In this document: positions 25,413 through 35,012 of the stretch, piece after piece | Layout of the letters: every line of letters begins with the position of its first letter | Numbering within the stretch: position 1 is the first letter of the stretch | Assembly (NCBI GenBank): GCA_017513085.1 | Contig: JAFWDK010000011.1 | Span: forward strand, 1 to 58,702 | From: Clostridiales bacterium | GTDB taxonomy: Bacteria > Bacillota > Clostridia > Saccharofermentanales > Saccharofermentanaceae | Direction of reading: 5' to 3' | DNA length: 58,702 bases | Made by a program: the position numbers and the translations under genes | Notes under the pieces: generated by a model | The model's database searches: none | Told to the model about the DNA's origin: nothing | Seen by the model: only the letters and a program-made list of their open reading frames with translations

Positions 25413-27536
25413 TTAGATCGTTCCCCGATCGATACCATATTTCTTGCAGATTTTGGTAAATTCAGGAGACTGACCGAAGAAAGCCATGACACTGGCTCGC
25501 GTCTGTGTGCCCTTAGCGATCTCGCCTGTCCAGTAAGCTACTTCCGAAGCTTCCGGATCACGTCCCATAAAGGTCGTATACAGACGCTTGACGTACTCGG
25601 TATTGTTCAGTTTGAAATTCACAAACTCGTCACTGGTAAAGAAAAGTTTGGCAGCCGAGCAACCGGTCTGCTCGAGGTTGGTCAGAGCAAGCGACCAGTA
25701 CTGAAGGCCCTTCGGCTCCGGATCTCTTCCCAGACAGCATGTATAAAGTCTTGTTGCAAAATTGATTGCATTCTTCGACGCAAACTCCGCCTTGTGGTAA
25801 ATTGCGCCGGACTTGACGCCATATGTCGCGCAGACATTACACCATTCGGTGGATTCAATAAAATTGTTCACGACATCCTGACGTGTCACACCAACTTTCA
25901 AGCGGTCCAACCAGTATAGTTTGCCGGCAGCATCGGATTTACGATCATAAAACGTCTTGTAAAGGACTTCCAGGAAGTCATCATCGTCCATGGCACGGTT
26001 CAGGAACTCCGGTGCATCGAGCAAGAAGAAACGTGCACAATCCGCACCATTATATTCACCATTAACTACCTTGGCCACCCAGAATTTCTTGCCTTCCGGA
26101 TCGGAAGGACGATCAAGCGCAACCGAATAAAGTCTCTCGACAAAATCTTCGAAAGTCGGGTCCTTATCAGGCGCTGATGTCGGAGTCGGCTGTCCCGGAG
26201 CGGTCGTTGGAGTCGGCTGTCCCGGTGCGGTCGTCGGTGTAACGGAAGGCTCCGTGGTCGGAGTCGGCGACACAGTCGGGGCTTCCGTAGGCGTCGGAGT
26301 CGGCGACAAGGTAGGTGCTTTTGTAGGCGTTTTTGTAGGAATCGGCTTATCATTTAAATATGTGTATGAGCCTTTCCAGGTCGAAGAGATCTGCAGCCGG
26401 CGGGCATAACTGCCACTACAAGCACAGAGGCTGACTTCGTAAGCGCCACTTTCAAAATCGTTTTTCCAGCAGACCTCTTTAAGATCCACGCTTGTGCCGG
26501 ATACGATTCCGGTGAAAGTACCGATCTTGAATTGATAAAGAGTGGCAAGTGGAAAAGCACTCCACGTCATCACGCCTTCAGATGAGATCTCAACATCAAA
26601 CATTTCTGCAAGCGATTTATTATATGTTAAAACCGGACTGGTTACCCAATCACTACAAGCGGAACCATGCTTAAATGCTCTTACCCGGAATGTGTAAGTG
26701 TGTTCCCCTTCACGGAAATGGTCCATCATATCATCCTGGTTGTTATATGAGAGTATGTTTTGATAAATGCGTTCGTCACCCTCATAAAGCTCAATTTCAT
26801 AATACACATCTTCGTCATTCGCCGGATCCCATACTGCCTGAGTTTCATCCCAGCGAACGTTCTGTGGCTTATTGACCGTAGGATCCGATGATACATATGT
26901 ATATGTACCCTCCCAGGTTGCAGAACTCTGGTATTGACCCAGAGAATCGTTATCGTTGGAATATGCGCACAGAGTAATCTCATACTCACCACTATTCAGG
27001 CCAAAGAAATGTATAAGTTGATCCAGATCCTCAGAGATCGCACCGAAATGCCAGGAAACATTCGAATCAACAGTAATTCTATATTTCTCTGCATCCGGAA
27101 ACTTTTGCCACTTTAATACACTCTCTTCGAGCCTTACGTTTTGTATTTCAGGCAGACTCTTATCGTATGTGAATTTCGCGCTAGTCCCGAAATCACTATC
27201 GTCGTAGTAGGGGGCACTTGCGTTCACCTCGATCGTGTAAGTGTGCTGACCTTCTAAAAGCCATCTGTGCAAACTCACATGAGGGGTCATAATATTCTGG
27301 AAGACCTTGATCGTTTCTTCACCTTCCATAAGGTAAATACTGTAAGTTCTCGCATTCGTTACTGCATCCCAAACTGCATCTGTACCATTCCATCTGACAT
27401 TTTGCGGTGTATCCAGCTTGCTCTGTACCACAGGATCCGTGGCCGCCTGTACCGGACGTGAAGTCCACGGCATAACGGAAAAGAACAGAAGCACAGCCAA
27501 AAGCGCACAAAGTAATTTACTTCGGGATCGTCTCAT
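25413..27536 (-). CDS. Secreted protein with Fn3-like repeats, Thr/Pro linker and DUF4214 domains
   Basis: About 707 residues from the ATG at 27536; in-frame starts at 27545 and 27557 are possible, and GTGAGG lies 9 bases before 27536. It has a signal peptide (KLLCALLAVLLFFSVMPWTSRPVQA), then four beta-rich Fn3-like units in two related pairs. The units alternate between PQNVRW.(G/E)T.AVWD and a KW/TW..FP core. A ~55-residue Thr/Pro linker follows, then about 240 residues of DUF4214 repeats (FVERLYSVALDRPSDPEGKKFW, FLEVLYKTFYDRKSDAAGKLYW, YVKRLYTTFMGRDPEASEVAYW). DUF4214 is frequent in clostridial surface proteins; function is unresolved. It interrupts the trp genes. A paralogue end lies at 58486. 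Confidence 0.88.
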   Translation of the reverse strand: MRRSRSKLLCALLAVLLFFSVMPWTSRPVQAATDPVVQSKLDTPQNVRWNGTDAVWDAVTNARTYSIYLMEGEETIKVFQNIMTPHVSLHRWLLEGQHTYTIEVNASAPYYDDSDFGTSAKFTYDKSLPEIQNVRLEESVLKWQKFPDAEKYRITVDSNVSWHFGAISEDLDQLIHFFGLNSGEYEITLCAYSNDNDSLGQYQSSATWEGTYTYVSSDPTVNKPQNVRWDETQAVWDPANDEDVYYEIELYEGDERIYQNILSYNNQDDMMDHFREGEHTYTFRVRAFKHGSACSDWVTSPVLTYNKSLAEMFDVEISSEGVMTWSAFPLATLYQFKIGTFTGIVSGTSVDLKEVCWKNDFESGAYEVSLCACSGSYARRLQISSTWKGSYTYLNDKPIPTKTPTKAPTLSPTPTPTEAPTVSPTPTTEPSVTPTTAPGQPTPTTAPGQPTPTSAPDKDPTFEDFVERLYSVALDRPSDPEGKKFWVAKVVNGEYNGADCARFFLLDAPEFLNRAMDDDDFLEVLYKTFYDRKSDAAGKLYWLDRLKVGVTRQDVVNNFIESTEWCNVCATYGVKSGAIYHKAEFASKNAINFATRLYTCCLGRDPEPKGLQYWSLALTNLEQTGCSAAKLFFTSDEFVNFKLNNTEYVKRLYTTFMGRDPEASEVAYWTGEIAKGTQTRASVMAFFGQSPEFTKICKKYGIDRGTI
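26182..26235. repeat. 27-bp tandem repeat (two copies) in the Thr/Pro linker
   Basis: Copies at 26182-26208 and 26209-26235 differ at two positions. They encode the duplicated TTAPGQPTP unit. Recent slippage or unit duplication is likely. Confidence 0.85.
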
Positions 27537-27742
27537 TGTTGTCATCCTCACTTCCATAGTGTCTTAAAATGCATGTAGTCAAAAAGCAGGCAAAAGTTTC
27601 TCCACCGCCTGTTTTTTTACCAACCTTTTCGGAGCGATTGTATCACACCCTGTCACAAAAAATTCTAACATGATATGGAAATTCAGATTTTCTTCACATT
27701 GGTTTCGTTTTTGTTCTTTTTACACAGAACCTGCCGTGCTTC

Positions 27743-28543
27743 TCACTTTCCGAGGATCTCCGCCACAAAAGCACTCTTATCAGGGCTTTTCATGATGGCC
27801 TCACCTATGAGGATCGCGTCGACTTTTTCCTTCTCCAAAACCACCACATCCTCACGGCTGTGCACACCGCTTTCCGCGACAAATACTATATCGGACGGGA
27901 TCTTTTCACGAAGCCGCAGGCAGTTGGATGGATCCACTTGGAAATTTTTGAGGTCGCGGTTATTGACACCGATGATCCTTGCACCGGCGGCAATGGCCAT
28001 GTCCACTTCGTTCTCGTCGTGTGCTTCAACCAGCGCGGAAAGATGCAGTTGATCGCAGAGCGCGTGGTATCTTTTCAACGAAGGCAGATCCAGGATCGAG
28101 CAGATCAGAAGCACGGCCGACGCGCCGGAGATCTTGGCTTCGTAGATCATATACTCATCTACGGTAAAATCTTTTCTCAGACAAGGGATCGAGACCTTCC
28201 GGGAGATCTCGGAAAGATATGAAAGATCTCCCAGGAACCACTGCGGCTCCGTCAGAACGGAAATCGCCGAAGCGCCTGCCTTCTCGTATTCTTTGGCAAT
28301 CTGAAGATATGGAAAATCTTCTGCGATAATGCCCTTTGATGGCGAGGCCTTCTTACATTCACAGATCAAAGAGATGCCTTCCTTCCGAAGTGCTGCTTCA
28401 AAAGGAAAGACCTTCCCGTCAAAGTCTTCCTGCTCCGCGAGTTCAAATGCTGCCCGGCGGATATCTTCCGTCGGGAGCGTCTGTTTAGCGATTCTCACCC
28501 GTTCTTTCGTTGCTTCCGCAATCGTATCCAGGATCGTACTCAT
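27743..28543 (-). CDS. trpC: Indole-3-glycerol-phosphate synthase
   Basis: 266 residues. Family marks: ICECKKASPSKGII, ISVLTEPQWFLGDL, PCLRKDFTVDEYMIYEAK, GVNNRDLKNFQVD and FVAESGVHSREDV. All catalytic Lys/Glu positions are present. It converts CdRP to indole-3-glycerol phosphate. It is not fused to TrpF, which is a separate gene in the other trp unit. GAGGA precedes the start. It is last in the trpE-G-D-C unit, 21 bases after trpD. Confidence 0.97.
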   Translation of the reverse strand: MSTILDTIAEATKERVRIAKQTLPTEDIRRAAFELAEQEDFDGKVFPFEAALRKEGISLICECKKASPSKGIIAEDFPYLQIAKEYEKAGASAISVLTEPQWFLGDLSYLSEISRKVSIPCLRKDFTVDEYMIYEAKISGASAVLLICSILDLPSLKRYHALCDQLHLSALVEAHDENEVDMAIAAGARIIGVNNRDLKNFQVDPSNCLRLREKIPSDIVFVAESGVHSREDVVVLEKEKVDAILIGEAIMKSPDKSAFVAEILGK

Positions 28544-28564
28544 CTTCTGTCCTCTTTTCTCTTC

Positions 28565-29587
28565 TTACTTATTGGATTCTTCGATGAAAGATTCCATTGC
28601 TTGGAGAGCTGCGCCATTGTCGATCAGCTCCGCGGCGAGCTTGATGCCTTCCGCGATCGAGTCAGCTTTACCCCCTACATAGATCGCCGCGCCGGCGTTC
28701 ATGAGGACCGCGTTTCTCTTGGCATCCCGGATCTTACCGGAAAGGATATCCCGCGTGATCTGCGCATTCTCTTCCGGCGTGCCGCCAACCAGTTCCTCTT
28801 TCTTGCAACGTTCGAAGCCGAAATCCTCCGGACGGATCGCATAGCTGGCAAACATGCCTTCATTCAGTTCACATACCAACGTCTCGGAAGACATGGAGAT
28901 CTCATCCAGCTTATCCATACCATATACGACCAGAGCTCTTCTAACGCCCAGATTTTTAAGTACCCGAGCTACGGTATCGACCAGGTATCCGTCATATACA
29001 CCGAGGAGGAAATACTCCGGAGATGCAGGGTTCGTCAAAGGTCCCAAAATGTTGAACACCGTACGGAAACCGAGTTCTTTGCGGATCGGTCCGACATATT
29101 TCATCGCACTGTGGTACTTCTGCGCAAACAGGAAAGCAAAACCACTCTTCTCGAGAAGACCGGGCACCTTCTCCGGTTCGATAGAGATATTCGCGCCCAA
29201 AGCTTCGAGGCAATCTGCCGTGCCGGATTTCGAAGACGCCGCACGGTTACCATGCTTGGCCACCTTGATGCCGGAAGCCGCAATGACGAAAGCGGAAGTT
29301 GTCGAAATATTGAAGCTGTGCGCACCGTCACCACCTGTACCCACGATCTCCAGAACCTCCATGCCCGGGTGCGGTGCTTTTGTCGCTTTGCTCCGCATCG
29401 CCGCCGCACAGCCGGAGATCTCATCGATCGTCTCGGCACGAGCGCTCTTGGTCGAAAGCGCCGCGAGGAAAGCCGCATTCTGTGTCGGTGTCGTCTGTCC
29501 GCTCATGATCTCATTCATGACTGTATATGCTTCGTCATAGGTCAGGTCTTCTTTGTTTACGATTTTGATAATGCCCTCTTTAATCAT
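28565..29587 (-). CDS. trpD: Anthranilate phosphoribosyltransferase
   Basis: 340 residues. [17 protein letters not shown] (PRPP loop), [21 protein letters not shown] and [14 protein letters not shown] are classic TrpD motifs. It transfers the phosphoribosyl group to anthranilate. The start overlaps the trpG stop by 4 bases (ATGA), showing tight coupling. Confidence 0.97.
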   Translation of the reverse strand: MIKEGIIKIVNKEDLTYDEAYTVMNEIMSGQTTPTQNAAFLAALSTKSARAETIDEISGCAAAMRSKATKAPHPGMEVLEIVGTGGDGAHSFNISTTSAFVIAASGIKVAKHGNRAASSKSGTADCLEALGANISIEPEKVPGLLEKSGFAFLFAQKYHSAMKYVGPIRKELGFRTVFNILGPLTNPASPEYFLLGVYDGYLVDTVARVLKNLGVRRALVVYGMDKLDEISMSSETLVCELNEGMFASYAIRPEDFGFERCKKEELVGGTPEENAQITRDILSGKIRDAKRNAVLMNAGAAIYVGGKADSIAEGIKLAAELIDNGAALQAMESFIEESNK

Positions 29588-30162
29588 TTTTTGTTACCTC
29601 TCTTGATGAAATTTGTAAGGATAGCAAGTCCGTCTTCTGTCATGATCGACTCCGGATGGAATTGCACGCCGTATACGCTGTATTCTTTATGTTCCACTGC
29701 CATGATCTCCCCGTCGCCGGTCTCCGCCGTGACCAGGAGGCATTCAGGCATCGTCTCTTTGAGTGCTGCCAGGGAGTGATATCTGGCAACATCGATTTCT
29801 TCCGCAAGCCCGGTAAAAAGCACTGAATCCGTGTTCACCCGGACTTTCGATTGTTTGCCGTGCATAAGTTCTTTTGCATAGGAAACTGTCGCGCCGTAGG
29901 CTTCGCAGATCGACTGATGCCCGAGGCACACGCCCAGGATCGGATATTTGCTTCCGAGTTTTTTGACCACTTCGATGCAGACACCGGCATCACAAGGACG
30001 TCCCGGGCCGGGGGAAAGAATGATGCTCTCGGGAGAAAGCGCGTCGATCTCCTCGACAGTCAGTTCATTGTTACGGATCACCTTGATATCCGGCTCGATC
30101 GTGCCGACGAGCTGGAAAAGGTTATAAGAAAAGCTATCGTAGTTGTCGATCAAAAGGATCAT
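29584..30162 (-). CDS. trpG: Anthranilate synthase component II (glutamine amidotransferase)
   Basis: 192 residues. [15 protein letters not shown] opening, [12 protein letters not shown] oxyanion region, nucleophile Cys in [10 protein letters not shown] and the HPES end. It supplies ammonia to TrpE. It could also serve PabB, as some Firmicutes share the subunit, but its 4-base overlaps with trpE and trpD place it in the tryptophan operon. Confidence 0.96.
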   Translation of the reverse strand: MILLIDNYDSFSYNLFQLVGTIEPDIKVIRNNELTVEEIDALSPESIILSPGPGRPCDAGVCIEVVKKLGSKYPILGVCLGHQSICEAYGATVSYAKELMHGKQSKVRVNTDSVLFTGLAEEIDVARYHSLAALKETMPECLLVTAETGDGEIMAVEHKEYSVYGVQFHPESIMTEDGLAILTNFIKRGNKK

Positions 30163-31637
30163 CCGTCCACCTCCTCTGCCATCTCAATGGCCTTCACCAC
30201 TGCGGCGGCTTTGTTAATGCATTCCTGATATTCTTTTTCCGGAACGGAGTCATAAACGATACCGGCGCCGGACCGGACGAATACCTTGTTGCCTTTTTTG
30301 AATGCAATACGGATCGCAATACATGTATCGAGGTTTCCGGTAAAATCGATATAACCGATCGCTCCGCCATAGATGCCACGCTTGTTGTTTTCCAGTTCAT
30401 TGATCAGTTCACACGCACGGATCTTCGGCGCACCGGAAAGAGTGCCGGCAGGAAGTATCGCATCAATGGCATGGATGGCATCCATATCATCACGGATCTC
30501 ACCTCGCACGGTGGACCCGATGTGCATTACGTGTGAGAAACGCTCGATCTCGTGGTATTTCTCCACTTTCACGGAACCGAACTTCGCGATCTTTCCGATA
30601 TCATTTCTTCCCAGATCGACCAGCATATTGTGCTCGGCCAGTTCTTTTGGATCGGCAAGGAGCTCTTGCTCAAGCGCCAGGTCCTCTTCCTCCGTTGCGC
30701 CGCGCTTTCTCGTGCCCGCCAGCGGGAACGTGTAGGCTTTGCCGTTTTCAAGTTTCACCAGCGTCTCCGGCGAAGCTCCGGCCACTTCCACATCCGTGCC
30801 GGAAAAGTAGAACATGTACGGCGACGGATTGACAGTACGGAGCACACGGTACACGTTCAGAAGACTGCCCTCGAATTCGCCTTCCAGACGGTTCGAAAGC
30901 ACGATCTGGAAGATATCTCCTTCCTTGATGTGATGCTTGGCCTTTTCGACCATCGAGCAATACTCGTCCTTATCAAAAAGCGCTTGCATCTTGCCTTTGA
31001 GTTTTCCCGGTTTTTCCTCTGCCGGCTTTCCGTTCACGATCAGATCACGAAGTTCCGAGAGCTCACGCTCGCCGCGGTTCAGTTCTTTTTCCACATTCTC
31101 ATCGGAATCATCAATGCGGATGTTTACGATGAGGACGATTTTTTGCATAAGATTGTCGAAAGCGATGACCTTGTCAAAAAGCATCAGGTCCACATCTTTG
31201 AAACTCTCGGAATCTTTGGCATCAAGTTTGAGTGTCGGCTCCGCATACTTGATATAGTCGTAGGAGAAATATCCCACGAGGCCGCCTGTAAATGTCGGAA
31301 GATACGGAAGTCTCGGGCTCTTATACTCGCTCAGGAGCTGTCTTAGGTATGTGCCGGGATGGGTCACGTCAAAAACAAGATCGCCCACCTTCATTTTACC
31401 GTCCACACAGGTGATCTCCATCTTCGGATCAAAACCGAGGAACGTATATCTTCCCCACTTTTCGTTGTTCTCCACCGATTCCAGCAGATAGCAGTGGCGG
31501 GACACATTTTTCAGGATCCTCAGCACTTCGATCGGTGTCTTGATGTCGGAAAGGATCGAGGTGGAAAGCGGGACGCACTTATAACCGCCACGTTTTCTGA
31601 TCTCGTGCACTTCCTCCCGGGTTGGCCGCAAATTCAT
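30159..31637 (-). CDS. trpE: Anthranilate synthase component I
   Basis: 492 residues. The tryptophan feedback-site motif LLES appears in HCYLLESVENNEKWGRYTF. The chorismate-binding core has MLVDLGRNDIGKI, RFSHVMHIGSTVRG, LPAGTLSGAPKIRACELI and RSGAGIVYDS. It makes anthranilate from chorismate with TrpG. The ATG at 31637-31635 has GCAGGA upstream. First gene after the second T-box; double control by T-box and feedback inhibition is expected. Confidence 0.97.
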   Translation of the reverse strand: MNLRPTREEVHEIRKRGGYKCVPLSTSILSDIKTPIEVLRILKNVSRHCYLLESVENNEKWGRYTFLGFDPKMEITCVDGKMKVGDLVFDVTHPGTYLRQLLSEYKSPRLPYLPTFTGGLVGYFSYDYIKYAEPTLKLDAKDSESFKDVDLMLFDKVIAFDNLMQKIVLIVNIRIDDSDENVEKELNRGERELSELRDLIVNGKPAEEKPGKLKGKMQALFDKDEYCSMVEKAKHHIKEGDIFQIVLSNRLEGEFEGSLLNVYRVLRTVNPSPYMFYFSGTDVEVAGASPETLVKLENGKAYTFPLAGTRKRGATEEEDLALEQELLADPKELAEHNMLVDLGRNDIGKIAKFGSVKVEKYHEIERFSHVMHIGSTVRGEIRDDMDAIHAIDAILPAGTLSGAPKIRACELINELENNKRGIYGGAIGYIDFTGNLDTCIAIRIAFKKGNKVFVRSGAGIVYDSVPEKEYQECINKAAAVVKAIEMAEEVDG

Positions 31638-31728
31638 TTTACATTCCTGCCTTTCTCTTCGTTTTTCCCGGCAAAAAAAGACCTGCCGGAAATGGTCTTT
31701 CGTACAAGAACGATTTCCTGCAGGAAAC

Positions 31729-32045
31729 AAAAAATCCCTGGCAGAAGAATTCTCATACTCTTCTGTCAAGGACGAATTACTAATCCGCGGTGCCACCTTG
31801 ATTCTTTCTTTCCGAAAAACTCCGTCTACTCTGACGATGTTTTCTTTGAAAAAGCACTTTAGCGAGATACCATCATATCCCCGGCAACTAACGCATGCCT
31901 CTCGTCACAGAATACTCAGTCGGATACCGACCTTTGACTGCACCCTCAGCGGTCCATTTGATGACTTGTTTTCTGCCGGATTCTCAGCCTCGCCGACTCT
32001 CTGTATGAGCATCATCACCGTTATCTCCGCCTCAACGGTTTATGT
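31729..32045 (-). ncRNA. T-box leader (tryptophan) upstream of trpE-G-D-C
   Basis: On the minus strand: Stem I begins near 32041 (AACCGTTGAGGCGG); the specifier TGG is at 31956-31954 followed by ACCGCTGAGGGTG; the T-box AAGGTGGCACCGCGG is at 31799-31785. The terminator arms (31772-31759 with 31748-31735) precede a T-run. It is nearly the same as the trpF leader in Stem I, but longer just before the T-box; that extra stretch holds an AAAAGCACTT word at 31850-31859. Confidence 0.93.
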
Positions 32046-32060
32046 TATTCAATTGATGAT

Positions 32061-32089
32061 AAGATAATTCTATTCGTGTCTCTTGTCAA
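32061..32089 (-). promoter_or_regulatory. Promoter of the trpE-G-D-C T-box transcript
   Basis: On the minus strand TTGACA (32089-32084) and TATCTT (32066-32061) with a 17-bp spacer, about 20 bases before Stem I. Confidence 0.8.
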
Positions 32090-32109
32090 CACTTTTTCGC
32101 AAAGCTTTA

Positions 32110-32379
32110 TTATCTTTTTTCGATCAAACCGAATCCGCATTCTTCGGAAAGATCACGGAAAGTCTCGAGGATCTTGCCGGCGTAGCCTCCGATGTTCTCT
32201 TCAAGGATCGCGGTATTCACGAACACGATCGTAGTTTCCTTAGGAAGTTCACCGAGGCAGTCTGCAAGGGCGTCGAGATTGGCGCCGAACCAATCCGGGA
32301 ACTCCATGGTTGCCCCGATCACGCGGTATGCTTCTGCTTTGGAGGTCATGTCTTTTCCATCAAGTACAAAAATACGCAT
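32110..32379 (-). CDS. Barstar-family ribonuclease inhibitor
   Basis: 89 residues, the size of barstar. MRIFVLDGKDMTSKAEAYRVIGATMEFPDWFGANLDALADCLGEL carries the barstar signature, in which the FxxWFGxNLDALxDCL helix inserts an Asp into the barnase active site. It should neutralise the barnase-like enzyme encoded immediately upstream. The start codon is 2 bases from the upstream stop, so production is coupled. It is cytoplasmic, with no signal peptide, as needed to protect the cell before the nuclease is exported. Confidence 0.93.
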   Translation of the reverse strand: MRIFVLDGKDMTSKAEAYRVIGATMEFPDWFGANLDALADCLGELPKETTIVFVNTAILEENIGGYAGKILETFRDLSEECGFGLIEKR

Positions 32380-32381
32380 AT

Positions 32382-33092
32382 TTATTCCTCCCCATAGAGC
32401 AATGTGAATGTTTCGTAGTGATCATCGGTATAGTAGATCAGGCCGTCATCCGAGAACACGATACGCTTGGCGCCTCTTGAACTCTTTCCCTTCGTGTCGA
32501 TATCGCACTCATAGTACGTGCGGCCTTTCTTCTTAGGAAGCAGGCCTTCTCTGTTTCCGAAAACGTCGCCGCCGATGCTGCATCCCGGAAAATACTCCTC
32601 GAGCGAACCGCCGCTCCATCCCTTCTCTCTGGCCCGTGCTTTCGTAACAAAGTTAGACGGCAAATGCCAGTATGTGTGGATATATAGAGCTACGTCTTCT
32701 TTTGATGTATATCTGCCTTCCTCATCGATCTTATTGTCGTCTTCAGTCGGCTCGGTCGTCGTTTCAGATGTCGTTTCAGAACTGCTCTCCGAAGTTTCCT
32801 CGTTGCTCCCGGAAGTCTCCGTCGTGGTTTCTTCCGTCGTTGCTTCGGTCTCTTTGGTCGTTTCTTCCGTAGTAGCCTTCGTGGTTTCCGATTCGCTCTC
32901 CTTCGAAGTCTCCGATTCCTTCGTCGTTTCGGAAGCAGTAGTCTCGGTTACTTTTGGTGTGGTCGTAGCCGTTGTGATTGCAGACGTCTCACTCTTTGAC
33001 GCCGAGCATGCCGCAAACAGACCCAGCACGCAGATCGCGCAAAGCAGCGCGAATACTTTCATTAGTCTTGATTTACTGAAAATGTGTCTCAT
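32382..33092 (-). CDS. Barnase-family ribonuclease, predicted surface lipoprotein
   Basis: 236 residues. A lipoprotein signal ends at Cys29 (LGLFAACS); residues 30-120 are an extreme Thr/Ser/Glu stalk. The last ~115 residues are a barnase domain (YTSKEDVALYIHTYWHLPSNFVT, GWSGGSLEEYFPGCSIGGDVFGNREGLLP, GRTYYECDID, RGAKRIVFS, DDHYETFTLLYG). Catalytic Glu (in YECDID), two Arg and His (in DDHYETF) are all present. Barnases cleave RNA after guanine. A membrane-tethered form rather than a free secreted form is inferred from the lipobox. AAAGGA precedes the ATG. Two-gene operon with barstar. Confidence 0.93.
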   Translation of the reverse strand: MRHIFSKSRLMKVFALLCAICVLGLFAACSASKSETSAITTATTTPKVTETTASETTKESETSKESESETTKATTEETTKETEATTEETTTETSGSNEETSESSSETTSETTTEPTEDDNKIDEEGRYTSKEDVALYIHTYWHLPSNFVTKARAREKGWSGGSLEEYFPGCSIGGDVFGNREGLLPKKKGRTYYECDIDTKGKSSRGAKRIVFSDDGLIYYTDDHYETFTLLYGEE

Positions 33093-33180
33093 GTGATCCT
33101 TTCTTCTCCCCTCACAAGCACAGACGCCGCGTCAGAGCTTGTTTCCTCCTTCGCGACGTCATGGTGTTTTATTGATTCTA

Positions 33181-34983
33181 TTACTCTTCGACCGGCACTG
33201 TCTTGATGTGCAGTTCTTCGAGCTGCTTGTCGGTAACATAGCCCGGCGCATCCATCATGATGTCCTGCGCGTTCTTGTTCATCGGGAACGGGATGATCTC
33301 ACGGATCGTCTCTTCGCCGGACAAAAGCATGACCATACGGTCTACGCCCGGAGCGATACCGGCATGCGGCGGCGCACCATAGCAGAAAGCATTGTACATA
33401 GCCGGGAACTTCGCCTTTACGTCTTCTTCGCCGAGGCGGACCATCTCGAAGGCCTTGATCATGATCTCCGGATCGTGGTTTCTTACCGCGCCGGAAGAAA
33501 GCTCTACGCCGTTACATACGAGGTCGTACTGGTCGGCAGTGATGGCCAGCGGATCGATCTCGCCGCGCTCTGCCTTGAGAAGTGTCTCGAGGCCGCCGCT
33601 CGGCATGGAGAAAGGATTGTGGCAGAACTCGAGTTCGCCGGACTCTTCACCGATCTCGTACATCGGGAAGTCTACGATCCAGCAGAACGCATACTGCTCT
33701 TTATCAATGTGGTTCGGGCAAGCCGCGCCGAATGTCTTCACGATCACACCGGCTGTCTTCTGAGCTGTCAGAAGCTTACCGCAGGAAAGAACGACCAGGT
33801 CACCCGGCTTTACGCCAAGAGCGGAAACGACCGCATCCTTGATCGGAGTAACAAACTTCGCGATACCACCGACGATCTCACCGTTCTCATCCATTCTGAA
33901 CCAGCAGGCTTTATTGCCGGACTGTACTTCCACATCTGCCAGCGTCTTATCAATAAACTTACGGGATTCCTTGAAGTCGGAGATGACAACTGCCTTGATG
34001 CGGACATCGGTATCTTCGCCGGCCTCGTTCTTTGTGGCAAACGGCGGGAAACCGCAGTCTTTGAGCTGTTCGGTCGCGTCCTGTACCGTCAGGTCGATAC
34101 GAAGGTCCGGCTTATCGGAACCATACTTCTCCATCGCCTCGAGGAACGGGATACGTGCGAACGGAGCGCCCGATGCACGGTTATATGTACCATACTTGGC
34201 AAAGATCGGAGGCAAAACATCTTCGATGACGGAGAATACATCCTCCTGAGTCGCAAAGGCCATCTCCATATCGAGCTGGTAGAATTCACCCGGAGATCTG
34301 TCACCACGGGCATCCTCATCACGGAAGCAAGGTGCGATCTGGAAATATCTGTCGAAACCGGAAGTCATCAGGAGCTGCTTGAACTGCTGCGGAGCCTGCG
34401 GAAGCGCATAGAACTTGCCCGGGTGCTTTCTTGCCGGAACGAGGTAGTCACGTGCACCCTCCGGAGACGAAGCCGTCAGGATCGGAGTCGTAATCTCGAG
34501 GAAGTCATGCTCCATCATGGCCTGACGAAGTGCAGCAACAACATTGCAGCGCAGGATAATGTTCTTCTTCACTTCCGGGTTACGAAGGTCGAGATAACGG
34601 TACTTCAAACGTGCATTCTCATCGGCTTCACGGGAGTGATTGATCTCGAAAGGAAGCTCGTTATAACGGCAACGGCCGAGGACCTCGATCTTCTCCGGTA
34701 CGACTTCGATATCACCGGTCGCCTGATTCGGGTTCTTGGAAGATCTCTCACGGACAGTACCGCTCACGGAGATCGTGGACTCCTTGTTGATGCCCTTGGC
34801 GAGCTTGACCATCTCTTCTGTCTCGAGGACGATCTGGGTCGTGCCGTAGAAGTCACGAAGCACGACGAAACCGAGTGTGCTTCCTACCTCACGCATGTTC
34901 TCCAGCCAGCCTACCAGCGTGACCTTCTCGCCTGCATTCTCCAGACGGAGCTGGCCGCAGTTATGTGTTCTTGATTGGATCAT
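33181..34983 (-). CDS. aspS: Aspartyl-tRNA synthetase
   Basis: 600 residues, bacterial type. An N-terminal OB-fold (VTLVGWLENMREVGSTLGFVVLRD) precedes class II motifs (GARDYLVPARKHPGKFYALPQAPQQFKQLLM, RYFQIAPCFRDEDARGDRSPGEFYQLDMEM and GIAPGVDRMVMLL) and the inserted GAD domain. It charges tRNA-Asp. The full-length GAD insertion is the bacterial form; whether it also charges tRNA-Asn is not decidable here. AAGGAG precedes the ATG. The antisense strand is open over the whole gene, but that is a codon-bias shadow. Confidence 0.97.
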   Translation of the reverse strand: MIQSRTHNCGQLRLENAGEKVTLVGWLENMREVGSTLGFVVLRDFYGTTQIVLETEEMVKLAKGINKESTISVSGTVRERSSKNPNQATGDIEVVPEKIEVLGRCRYNELPFEINHSREADENARLKYRYLDLRNPEVKKNIILRCNVVAALRQAMMEHDFLEITTPILTASSPEGARDYLVPARKHPGKFYALPQAPQQFKQLLMTSGFDRYFQIAPCFRDEDARGDRSPGEFYQLDMEMAFATQEDVFSVIEDVLPPIFAKYGTYNRASGAPFARIPFLEAMEKYGSDKPDLRIDLTVQDATEQLKDCGFPPFATKNEAGEDTDVRIKAVVISDFKESRKFIDKTLADVEVQSGNKACWFRMDENGEIVGGIAKFVTPIKDAVVSALGVKPGDLVVLSCGKLLTAQKTAGVIVKTFGAACPNHIDKEQYAFCWIVDFPMYEIGEESGELEFCHNPFSMPSGGLETLLKAERGEIDPLAITADQYDLVCNGVELSSGAVRNHDPEIMIKAFEMVRLGEEDVKAKFPAMYNAFCYGAPPHAGIAPGVDRMVMLLSGEETIREIIPFPMNKNAQDIMMDAPGYVTDKQLEELHIKTVPVEE

Positions 34984-35012
34984 ATGATTTCTCCTTTTCT
35001 ATTGTCCTCATG

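Noticed and set aside
33139..34974. 611-codon open frame on the plus strand, antisense to the whole of aspS
   Set aside because: No family features, no ribosome site. It mirrors the codon bias of aspS; similar long shadows lie opposite carB (19153-20073) and the double glycosyltransferase (50839-52641).
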